From Ambrosia x helenae (lineage: Eukaryota > Streptophyta > Magnoliopsida > Asterales > Asteraceae): a stretch of 64,000 bases of DNA. The notes beneath the pieces are model-generated. The model was not told the origin of the DNA. It did no database searches and was given only the letters and a program-made list of their open reading frames with translations. Both the position numbers and the translations under genes were made by a program. Each line of letters begins with the position of its first letter. Position 1 is the stretch's first letter. This document shows, in pieces, positions 55,658 to 64,000 of this stretch. Location: contig CM061231.1 in the NCBI GenBank assembly GCA_030844895.1, positions 496,001 to 560,000 of the forward strand. Direction: 5' to 3'.

Positions 55658-58600
55658 CTATTGTTGTATGAAAACTTAACTAAAGGGAGATGAGAATCCC
55701 ATGCGCCACCAAAATCGATGACACATGCCCTGAGCATATCCTCAAGTGTTTGGATGGTCCGTTCAGTCTGACCATCTGTTTGAGGGTGATAAGCAGTACT
55801 CAGGTTCAACTTGGTACCCAAAGCATCTTGTAAAGAATCCCAAAAGTGAGAGGTGAAACGACCATCACGATCAGAGATAATGTCCAAAGGTATACCATGA
55901 CGACATACGATTTCACTTACGTACATCCTTGCCAACCTTTCCACAGAATACTTCTCACGAATAGGTAAGAAGTGGGCTGACTTGGTCAAACGATCGACGA
56001 TTACCCAAATGCTGTCAAAACCTTTGGGTGTACGAGGGAGTTTGGTGATGAAGTCCATAGCTATGCTCTCCCATTTCCATGCAGGAATTTCTGGTTGTTC
56101 GAGCATACCAGATGGTCGTTGATGTTCAGCCTTGACTTTTGAACAAGTGAGGCATTTTGCAACGAAAAGAGCAATATCTTTCTTCATACCAGGCCACCAA
56201 TATGAATAACGAAGATCTTGGTACATCTTGTCAGCTCCAGGATGAACAGAATAACGAGACTTATGAGCCTCGTTCATAAGAAAGGTACAAAGATCATCAC
56301 GGTCAGGAATCCAAAGTCGATTAAGAAAATAGAGTAGCCCATCAGGTTTGGTTTCAAGTTGAGTCTCAGCACCACAAGACATCTCGTCGTACATGTTACC
56401 TTGGGTGACTGAAGTATGTTGAGCCTGGAGGATACGATCCTGAAGATCAGTACAAACTCTCGCACAATGAAGTTTGATGCGCTCTTTACGACTGAGTGCG
56501 TCAGCCACAACATTCGCTTTGCCAGGATGGTAGCGAATTTCGCAATCATAGTCATTAAGTAACTCAACCCAACGTCGTTGCCTCATATTAAGATTTTTCT
56601 GGTCGAAGACATGTTGGAGACTTTTGTGGTCCGTGAAAACCACACATTTGGTTCCATAAAGATAGTGTCTCCAAATCTTAAGAGCAAAGACGACAGCGCC
56701 CAATTCAAGATCATGGGTGGTATAATTCTTTTCGTGAGTCTTGAGTTGCCTAGACGCATAAGCAATAACCTTTCCTCGTTGCATGAGAACATAACCAAGA
56801 CCTTGGTTTGATGCATCACAATAGACTACGAAATCATCATTGCCATCAGGTAGAGACAGGATAGGAGCTTCACAGAGTTTCAGCTTAAGAGTTTCAAATG
56901 CTTCCACTTGCTTTGGTCCCCACTCATAGGGTTTACCCTTGTGAGTTAAGGCAGTGAGAGGAACAACGATCTTAGAGAAGTTGGCGATGAATCGACGATA
57001 ATAACCAGCCAAACCAAGGAAGGAACGGACTTCAGTTGGAGTTTTAGGAACACTCCAATTCTTCACAGCTTCGATCTTTGCAGGATCAACATGAATTCCA
57101 TTCATATCAATGACATGTCCCAAAAATTGAACTTCCTTAAGCCAAAATTCACATTTCGAGAACTTGGCATACAGTTGTTCTTTCTTTAGGAGACCCAAGA
57201 TGGAGTGAAGATGTTGTTCGTGATCGGACTTTGATTTCGAGTAAATCAAAATGTCATCGATGAAGACGATCACGAATTTGTCGAGGTAGGGTCTACAAAC
57301 TTGATTCATTAAATCCATAAACACTGCGGGAGCGTTGGTCAATCCAAAAGGCATAACCATGAATTCATAATGACCATAACGTGTACGAAAGGCTGTCTTG
57401 GGAATGTCTTCATCGTGGACTCTAAGCTGATGATAACCAGAACGAAGATCAATCTTCGAGAAGTGGGTTGCTCCTTGAAGTTGATCGAAGAGATCGTCAA
57501 TCCTAGGCAATGGATAACGATTCTTGATAGTGAGTTTGTTGAGTTCGCGATGGTCGATACACATCCTGAGCGATCCATCTTTCTTCTTAACGAACAAGAC
57601 AGGGGCTCCCCATGGAGAAGAACTGGGGGGAATGAAACCTTTATCAGAAAGTTCCTGTAGTTGACTGGCAAGTTCTTGCATCTCAGAGGGTGCAAGACGA
57701 TAAGGAGCTTTGGCGACAGGATTAGCACCAGGAACAAGATCAATTCTAAATTCCACTTGTCGAACAGGAGGCAAACCAGGTAAATCCTCTGGGAAGACTT
57801 CAGGATAGTCCCAAATGATTGGGATGTCTTGGATACTTTTGCCTTTGTCCTTCTTTTCTATCACGTTAGCTAAGAAGGCTATATACCCCTTTCGTAAATA
57901 TTTTTGGGCAGTAGTACAAGACATGAGCTTAAGCTCACCACAAGGCTTCTCACCATAGATCTTCAAAATCTCACCAGATTCGAGAGGAATGCGAATGACT
58001 TTCTCAAAACACAAAATTTCGGCACGATGGGTTGACAACCAGTCCATGCCTACTATGACATCAAAACTTCCAAGATGCATAGGGATGAGATCGATAGAGA
58101 AAGTATGTTCGTCGAGGTTCAACACACAGTTACGAATGATAGAGTCGATCGAGATAGACTTCCCATTAGCTACCTCTACCACTAAAGGTTCCTCTAGGTT
58201 AGTTTGGGGTAAGTTAAGTAAAGGTTCAAACTTCAGTGATACAAATGACTTATCAGCTCCCGAATCAAATAATATGGATGCATAGTGGTTATTAATGAGA
58301 AACGTACCATTCACCACCTCGTTGTTGTCACGGGCCTGGTTAGCATTGAGATTGTAGGCGTGACCTCGAGCACCTTGGTTCTGGTTGCGGTTCTGGTTTT
58401 GGTTGCGGTTTTGGTTCTGGTTCTGGTTTTGGTTACAATTGGGGCAATTGTTGATATAGTGATCAGGGCTGCCACACTCGTAGCACTGACCACGAGCAGG
58501 CCTGTTGTTTTGTTGGTTGGGAGCTGGGGCATTGTTGTTTTGGGCAGCAGGAGGAGCTTGGCAGATGTTCACAAGGTGACCATACCTTTGACACTTAGTA

Positions 58601-59682
58601 CAAAAGCGACATGGCACCTGTGCTGGATGATGGTACTTGCAAGTGTTGCACAAGGGGTGAGGTCCGGTGTATGGTTTCTTGGCTGGGTTTTGTGCTGCAG
58701 GTGGGGTGGTAGCAACCATGTAGTTCCTAGCCTTACGCTTCTTGTTGCTTGAGGTCTCAGGCTTAACCTCAATAGCGGGCTGAGGAGTGTCTTTGGCAAC
58801 AGTCTTCTTAGTGCCCTTGCGGAAGAGAGTACCGTTCTTCACATGATTATCAGTGAGAGTAGCCGCCAGACGTTTGGCTTCTTCCAAGGTGGCAGGATTC
58901 CATCCCCACACCGTGTCCTGGATTTGCATGGGTAGACCACCGATATACTTCTCGATGGCTACAGGCAGGGGAGTGACTTTGTGGGGCAACAATAAGCTAA
59001 GCTCGTGAAAGCGAGTATTGTAGGCAAGGTTTTCCCCACTATCTTGAGCAAGGGTGTGGAACTCATCTTCTAGCTTCTTAACCTCGTTGCGAGGACAAAA
59101 CTCATCCTTCATAACCTTCTTGACTTGATCCCATGTCATAGAAAGAGCAACTTCGGCCCCACGGGTGCGCTTTTCCTCATTCCACCAAGTGAGTGCTCGT
59201 TTGTGAAGAACACTCATGGCGTAACGAACCTTAAAGTTGTCGGGGCACTCACTGTTGATGAAGGTATTCTCAATACCCTCAAACCATTGTAGGAGTCCTG
59301 TAGCTCCTTCTTCTCCATTGAACTTTGGGGGATTACAGGAATTAAAGTGCTTAAGAGTACAGGCTGGGAGACCATTCCCGTTCCCGTTGTGGTTTCCATT
59401 TCCATTACCGTTGCCGTTTCCGTTCCCGTTGCTGTTACCGTTCCCGTTGCCGTTACCGTTCATCTGGATGACTTGAGCTAATAGGTTGGGAACCAGAGTT
59501 GCGATTTGCTGCGCCATTTGTTGAGAAATGATCGCAGCCAGTTGGGCATCGACACCATTGTTGTTGTTGTTATTGTTGTTGTTGTGGTTAGCGTCATGGT
59601 TGTTGCTATTCACTTCATCTTGATTGTCACCACTGTTAAGACGAGTGTTGCGACGTGGAGGCATGATCTGTAAGAGACACAA
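55594..59682 (-). CDS. Ty3/gypsy Gag-Pol polyprotein, integrase C-terminus lost
   Basis: One uninterrupted 1,362-residue frame. The Met at residue 7 (MPPRRNTRLN, 59664) is the likely start. Gag domain ~110-290; NGNGN and Asn/Gln-rich runs; zinc knuckle CYECGSPDHYINNC near 410; protease LFDSGADKS near 470; RT with YPLPRIDDLFDQLQG and catalytic FIDDILIYS near 805; RNase H YCDASNQGLG near 950; integrase zinc-binding part near 1147 and DDE residues in AMDFI, ISDRDGRF and TERTIQTLE (about 1207, 1269, 1304). Coding homology ends at FSYNN; the last ~20 residues are read from LARD non-coding DNA after 55657. The missing part is the C-terminal integrase (and a chromodomain if the clade had one). The enzyme set is therefore incomplete despite the open frame. 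Confidence 0.95.
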   Translation of the reverse strand: MCLLQIMPPRRNTRLNSGDNQDEVNSNNHDANHNNNNNNNNNGVDAQLAAIISQQMAQQIATLVPNLLAQVIQMNGNGNGNGNSNGNGNGNGNGNGNHNGNGNGLPACTLKHFNSCNPPKFNGEEGATGLLQWFEGIENTFINSECPDNFKVRYAMSVLHKRALTWWNEEKRTRGAEVALSMTWDQVKKVMKDEFCPRNEVKKLEDEFHTLAQDSGENLAYNTRFHELSLLLPHKVTPLPVAIEKYIGGLPMQIQDTVWGWNPATLEEAKRLAATLTDNHVKNGTLFRKGTKKTVAKDTPQPAIEVKPETSSNKKRKARNYMVATTPPAAQNPAKKPYTGPHPLCNTCKYHHPAQVPCRFCTKCQRYGHLVNICQAPPAAQNNNAPAPNQQNNRPARGQCYECGSPDHYINNCPNCNQNQNQNQNRNQNQNRNQNQGARGHAYNLNANQARDNNEVVNGTFLINNHYASILFDSGADKSFVSLKFEPLLNLPQTNLEEPLVVEVANGKSISIDSIIRNCVLNLDEHTFSIDLIPMHLGSFDVIVGMDWLSTHRAEILCFEKVIRIPLESGEILKIYGEKPCGELKLMSCTTAQKYLRKGYIAFLANVIEKKDKGKSIQDIPIIWDYPEVFPEDLPGLPPVRQVEFRIDLVPGANPVAKAPYRLAPSEMQELASQLQELSDKGFIPPSSSPWGAPVLFVKKKDGSLRMCIDHRELNKLTIKNRYPLPRIDDLFDQLQGATHFSKIDLRSGYHQLRVHDEDIPKTAFRTRYGHYEFMVMPFGLTNAPAVFMDLMNQVCRPYLDKFVIVFIDDILIYSKSKSDHEQHLHSILGLLKKEQLYAKFSKCEFWLKEVQFLGHVIDMNGIHVDPAKIEAVKNWSVPKTPTEVRSFLGLAGYYRRFIANFSKIVVPLTALTHKGKPYEWGPKQVEAFETLKLKLCEAPILSLPDGNDDFVVYCDASNQGLGYVLMQRGKVIAYASRQLKTHEKNYTTHDLELGAVVFALKIWRHYLYGTKCVVFTDHKSLQHVFDQKNLNMRQRRWVELLNDYDCEIRYHPGKANVVADALSRKERIKLHCARVCTDLQDRILQAQHTSVTQGNMYDEMSCGAETQLETKPDGLLYFLNRLWIPDRDDLCTFLMNEAHKSRYSVHPGADKMYQDLRYSYWWPGMKKDIALFVAKCLTCSKVKAEHQRPSGMLEQPEIPAWKWESIAMDFITKLPRTPKGFDSIWVIVDRLTKSAHFLPIREKYSVERLARMYVSEIVCRHGIPLDIISDRDGRFTSHFWDSLQDALGTKLNLSTAYHPQTDGQTERTIQTLEDMLRACVIDFGGAWDSHLPLVKFSYNNSHSLLNPLSSLLKLLFDILSH

Positions 59683-60208
59683 TGAAATGAATGAGGTTAT
59701 ATAAGGAATGTAATCATTTATTCATTAATTAAAACGAATAAACGAAAACGTTGACTTATCAAAGATTCTAGATTCTAATAACATATGAAGACATGCTTTA
59801 GCCTATAAGTGAACACTCATCCCGAGAATTCCCAGGTAGGCATCCGGGTCCCTCGTCTGATTGGGATATATGCGCAATGCCAGCCTAGACAGAAGACTCA
59901 GAATATAGGCGTTCACCCTTCCAGATTGCACGTGTTCGTTATTAAAATCTAGAACTTCGACGAGATCTCAAGGGGGTTCAGGTTAAACCTGAGGATTTTG
60001 TCCTATTAATCTAATGGTGGATCAGGATTGCAGCAGACGAATAAGAGTAGTCACTTGTAGGCTTAGGGTTGTATAGGATAGGGATAAGATTAAGGAAACA
60101 ATTAGGATTTCAAGTAAGAGAAGCAAGTACTGTTTAAGTCCCTAAGGTTATAGTCTAGATTATTTTCTAATAACCTAATTCCCTATAACCAAGGCTCTGA
60201 TACCAATC
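59683..60208 (-). other. Leader of the gag-pol element
   Basis: Untranslated leader between PBS and gag. The block 59797-59945 (CCTATAAGTGAACACTCATC, CCCAGGTAGG, GGGTCCCTCGTCTGATTGGG, CTTCCAGATTGCACGTG) is shared with 50227-50365 of the LARD. The stem-loop array of the LARD is not present here. Confidence 0.75.
60189..60205 (-). other. PBS of the gag-pol element
   Basis: The minus strand reads TGGTATCAGAGCCTTGG three bases from the LTR3 end, an exact initiator tRNA-Met type over its first 12 bases. Confidence 0.88.
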
Positions 60209-61782
60209 TGTAACACCCCAACCGATGGCGGAAACATCGGGATGTCACGTATTTATGATTGTTTCAGTAGCACATGGTATAAATTGAATTTTAAATAATT
60301 TATTCAAAACATAAATATCCAAAATAAAGTGATGTCTAGGAATTCAAATACATGATATCAAATAAGCAAAAACATCAAATAACTTCAAATAATAACTTCA
60401 TGATAAATCCTCATGCAAACTCAAGCCTCAGCTTCATTGTTACCTGAAACATGTTAATTTTGAAAATATTTTTGGGTCAACATATGTTGGTGAGAGTTAC
60501 ATAGGTTTTGATAATCGAATAAAATGTTGTACAATTCAAGTGTCATGGCAAGTCTAGTCCATATGTGAAAACATACTAGAAGTAAATCGAGTGCATAATC
60601 AACCCTTGTGACTATTATAATGTGGTACATCCCATACGCTCATGGTTCACTCGAATATGTTATGCGATAACAAACACCCACGCTACCTTTGTAGGAGGCA
60701 CGTATCCGGGTGGGATTGTCAGTCCAATAGATCTATCAATGTATACCGTCAGCTGATCAATGTTAATGATTATGCTAGAATTGTGCTTACCCTAGTCATG
60801 TTCAAGACATAATGCAACATAGAAAAACACATAGACACTTTGATGATTGAATTGCATATAGAATGTTGTAACATGTTTCACCCCAAAAACGGTGATAAAT
60901 AGAAAAGGGGCTATGTAAAACTCACCTTAGCAAAATGTTATATCTCTTGAAAAATAGAATAGTGTGTTGCCCAAATATGCCAAGTATCACCCTATAAATA
61001 AGGTAATAAATATGTCTAAGTCTATCTACTCTACAAATATATTCTAGAGCTTCGAATTAGGTATAAGTGCTCGTTTGATTAATAATTAAAATGTTTTGAT
61101 AATTGAGAGAAATTTGGTAAATAAATAAAAAAAGTCTTTTTATAAAATTTGAATCAAAGATGGTCACAATAATGAGTTTAAAGTATAAAAATAATTTTTA
61201 TAAAATTATTTTCTTAAAAATAGAATATTAAATCTATTTATTTCAAATTGTCAAAATTTAACTTTAATATTTGAAAATACTAAAATTAAAGAATTATTAG
61301 ATTAAAAATTATATTTCTGTTCCAAATAATCAGAAATATTTTATATAAAATTTTGGTGCAAAAATATTAAAAATTGAATTTATTATGATTTATTTATGAT
61401 TAAAACTAACAAAAATTGATTAAAAATATTAAATAAATGATTTTTCAGAAATAAAAATCATTTCAGAAAAGTTTATTGTTATAAAAACTCAGAATAATTT
61501 TTGTGGAAATTTATAAAATGGTTTTGATATTTTTACAGAATTTTATAAATAAAATAGAATAAACTTGATTTATTCATTATATATATTAAATAAATAAATT
61601 TTGAAAACTAAAAATTGTATGTTAAACTTTTTCACTAGATTAACACAAAATAATTTTTGTAGAATTTTTAAAAGAGTTTTGGTATTTTAAAATGAATTTA
61701 AAAAAATATAAAGGAATATATATATATATATATATAAGTTTGCTTGTTTTTAAAGAAAAAGAAAAGGTTTGGGGATGCTGAG

Positions 61783-61862
61783 GGTCGAACCCGCGTGGGC
61801 CGGTTCAAAGACACCAGGCACAACCACTTGGTCTAGACCAGTGGTTGTGTTTGGTTTCTGTT
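61783..61862 (-). repeat. tRNA-like segment in LTR3 (minus)
   Basis: The minus strand reads CCAAGTGGTTGTGCCTGG, then GCGGGTTCGACCCTCAGC, an A-box/B-box-like pair with tRNA-like spacing. It does not fold as a full tRNA as far as I can see. Confidence 0.45.
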
Positions 61863-62439
61863 CGTTTAAAATTTATAACTATATTCGAAATCATGTTCTT
61901 CCCCAATTTAATCGTTCGAGCCCTAGTTTTTGCAATTGAACAAATCACACAACAATAACCCAATTAACCTTAGGGTTATTGTTGTGTGTATGCCGAACAT
62001 CAAAACCCACTGAAGAAGTGATACTTGCAATTACGAATTGAACACGATTGCTCAGTCAATGCTCGAAGTCAAACACGAACAAGATGACTCAAGAACAGTG
62101 AATGATTTTAGAAATTGAGGTTTGAGAAAGAGTGTTCGGCGAGTATGGACTGAAGTGAGAGGTCCAATTTATAGGGATGGGGCTTGGATGATCGTATTGG
62201 TAAGTTTGACCACGAATTGAATGGGTGACGCGTATAGGAGCATAACTGGTATGATTTGAATGATAATTGAACGTGTGTTGACTCGTAATGGACCGGTAAT
62301 CACGAATTCATTCCAATTCTGGATCAATTACGCGTTCACGATGCTTAATTATGGAAGTTGCTGTCACAGTTGACTTCTCTAGTCAACTATGAAGAAGCCA
62401 ATGTCGTGTTAAATTAATTTCAAGCTGGAAATGAAACAA

Positions 62440-62524
62440 TAAATTCGTGTAGATCAGATGGTTATGTGTGTGTGTGTGTACATGATCCGGCTTGGGGCGC
62501 GGGTTCGAGTCCCGGCCCAAGCAA
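62440..62524 (+). repeat. tRNA-like segment in LTR3 (plus)
   Basis: TAGATCAGATGGTTATG resembles an A box and GCGGGTTCGAGTCCCGG is a strong B box/T-arm. GCTTGGG and CCCAAGC close the structure as a hairpin. No anticodon arm is clear and a (GT)n run sits in the middle, so this is a tRNA-derived relic and not a tRNA gene. Confidence 0.45.
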
Positions 62525-62695
62525 TATATTTTTTTGTCATTTAATCTATATATATATATATATTATGTATAATTATTATAGTATAAGGGTTCCAAAAATG
62601 CCACAATAATAATTAAATGCGAACAATAATCATGAAACTTGACGTTTTTATTTATGATAAAATGTAACGTACAAGTATAAATGCGTAATGTTACA

Positions 62696-63522
62696 GGACG
62701 GTAGCTACCTCACATTCTCAACTTCACTAGACCACACGTGACACTATCAGGTGAGTTTTCACGGCCCCATTTTACTATTTTTACATTTTCGGGGGAATAA
62801 CATGCTACAATTATAGTTCAATTACAAAAGTAGTGTTAATTCTTTCGTGACTGCCATGTGGAACATGAGACATTTCGGTTCATGAGCTCACTAGTCCTCG
62901 TACTATATTTACTTTGACCATTAGCTATCAAAAGCCATGGAACACTTTAATAGATCTATTGGGTTGACACCCCCCACTCTTGGTTAGTCGCTCTAACCGG
63001 TTACATACAAAAGAGTGTTAGTATTCTACTACATATACGTTGTCTTTAGTGTATAATGCGCGAGGCATCACAATCAAGAGGTTTGGTTACGGGACTCATG
63101 GTTTGCACAGTAATCATTCGCTTAGCTAGCCTATGATTGGTCACACACGAATTACAAATTTGTTTTCCTTGTTACGTTCAAACCCGTGAACTCACCAACA
63201 TTATTGTTGACAAAATCATTTATGCATGTTTTTGAGGTAACTAATGGAGGGTCGCGGGGATTTGGGAGAGAGGTTCGAGCATGCATTAAGTGGTACCGCT
63301 TGGAATGGGTTTTGTCAATCCTATGATGTTTTGTTTTCAATTCCATGAGTTCTAGACACCATCTCATTATCTAGATACTTTTATGTCGGTTGAATAAATT
63401 ATGACAATATCCATCTTTCATAGTGGTACTATTTTAATAAAAATGTGTGTTACTTGAACCTTGTGCTTGAAAACCTTTCGATGGTTGCATCCCCGTGTTT
63501 TCCGCCTTGGCGGGTTATGACA
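62696..63522 (+). mobile_element. Another LTR end, plus orientation
   Basis: It ends CCGCCTTGGCGGGTTATGACA (last base 63522), the same kind of CA terminus as other LTRs here, and contains the CTCACCAACATTATTGTTGACA and GCATGTTTTTGAGG blocks in plus orientation. It abuts LTR3 on the left and interrupts copia coding sequence on the right. Its 5' limit is not resolved. Confidence 0.6.
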
Positions 63523-64000
63523 TGAAGTGTTTTGAGGAGATGCAATGATGATAGGAGGAGTAGGAACCGATGTAGGAGAGGTGGTAGAGGAAGGGGTTGG
63601 AGTCATGGATACAGGTGTGTTGTAAAGAAAGGTTTTGTAGGTGACGGTGGGAGGGTGGGGGTTATGAGTTTGGGCCGGGAAGATGTGACGTATGAACTCC
63701 ACCTGACGGGAGTGATATAATTTATTTGTGATTGGATAGAAGCATTTGTATGCAGCTTTTGAGGAGGAGTATCGAAGAAAGATACATGTTTTGGATCTAG
63801 GTTGTAGTTTGGATGTGGTATAAGGTCGAAGCCATGGAGAGCAAAGGCAACCAAACGGTTTGAGTTTGGCGTACGTGGGAGTAGTGTTGAACAAGACGTC
63901 ATATGGAGACTTGGTATCAAGAATGGACATAGGCAAACGATTGATTAGGTAGGCTGCGGTTTGAAAGGCATGGGACCAAAAATGTTGTGAAAGGTGAGCA
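63523..64000 (-). pseudogene. Copia Pol fragment (integrase end / linker)
   Basis: Read leftward from the window edge: HLSQHFWSHAFQTAAYLINR, then LPMSILDTKSPYDVLF, KPFGCLCSPWLRPY, then KCFYPITNKLYHSRQVEF. This is the C-terminal integrase (GKE-like) region of Ty1/copia Pol preceding the RT. It then runs into a Pro/Thr/Ser-rich linker and is cut at 63522 by the LTR. The upstream part lies beyond the window. Confidence 0.88.

Larger units (their letters stand above)
60209..62695 (-). mobile_element. LTR3 (~2.5 kb), diverged from LTR1/2
   Basis: From TGTAACACCCCAACCG to GCGTAATGTTACA. Only the outer ends and short words (TTACCTGAAACATG, TCAACATATGTTGGTGAG) resemble LTR1/2, so it belongs to a different subfamily. 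The minus strand has a TATA-like CCTATAAATTGG near 62168-62179. Two tRNA-like pieces with B-box words occur inside it. The right flank (GGACG) does not match the left flank of LTR1 (ATATA). Confidence 0.8.

Noticed and set aside
58285..58752. 155-residue plus-strand frame within gag
   Set aside because: Antisense shadow of the Asn/Gln-rich gag region; Val/Leu repeats mirror the AAC/CAG codons.
62440..62524. Possible tRNA gene
   Set aside because: Only the T-arm and a weak A box fit; no anticodon arm, and a (GT)n run interrupts the middle.

Overview
This window is plant nuclear DNA, AT-rich and transposon-dense. It has spliced genes with GT-AG introns and homology to land-plant housekeeping genes, and nested LTR retrotransposons, CACTA, hAT, MULE, Stowaway and Helitron elements, LINE remnants and tRNA-derived SINEs. 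The repeat style (2.1-2.5 kb gypsy LTRs beginning TGTAACACCCC, GAGCTCG-rich repeats) looks like a eudicot, perhaps Asteraceae. That taxon is an impression, not a demonstration.

Layout. 1-3.2 kb: end of a gypsy LTR inserted in a LINE, a SINE with target-site duplication (TSD), a foldback MULE-type MITE, and two more LINE tails. 3.7-7.7 kb: a transposon nest in which an hAT-type MITE is split by a 3.5 kb CACTA element. The CACTA carries exon-intron fragments of a LIP5/VTA1-like gene and is itself interrupted by an hAT element. 7.7-10.6 kb: SINEs, a Helitron-related fragment and a LINE 3' region. 12.0-12.4 kb: a small unrecognised gene. 14.3-15.0 kb: another LTR remnant. 16.5-25.8 kb: two convergent genes for mitochondrial proteins, a SUV3-like RNA helicase (+) and the complex I 75 kDa subunit NDUFS1 (-), both interrupted by single-base frameshifts. 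26-32 kb: decayed gypsy gag/LTR pieces, a foldback MITE and a non-autonomous Helitron. 33.6-40.9 kb: an intact 18-exon gene (-) for a 680-residue coiled-coil protein. 42.3-43.0 kb: an hAT element with an 8-bp TSD. 44.8 kb: a kinase-exon pseudogene.

45.3-62.7 kb is the most striking part, a three-LTR composite on the - strand. A non-coding gypsy derivative of the LARD type (LTR1, internal A, LTR2) is followed by a second, truncated copy of the same internal region. This copy is joined at 55657/55658 to a gypsy gag-pol open frame that loses its integrase C-terminus at the joint. The composite ends in a PBS and a diverged third LTR. The leader of the non-coding element carries four stem-loops with identical 19-nt loops, a conserved loop core and compensatory stem changes, a candidate RNA signal that I do not recognise. 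The right edge holds another LTR end inserted in a copia remnant.

The cellular genes do not form a pathway together, although two neighbours serve mitochondrial RNA decay and respiration. Most of the window is explained by nested mobile DNA.
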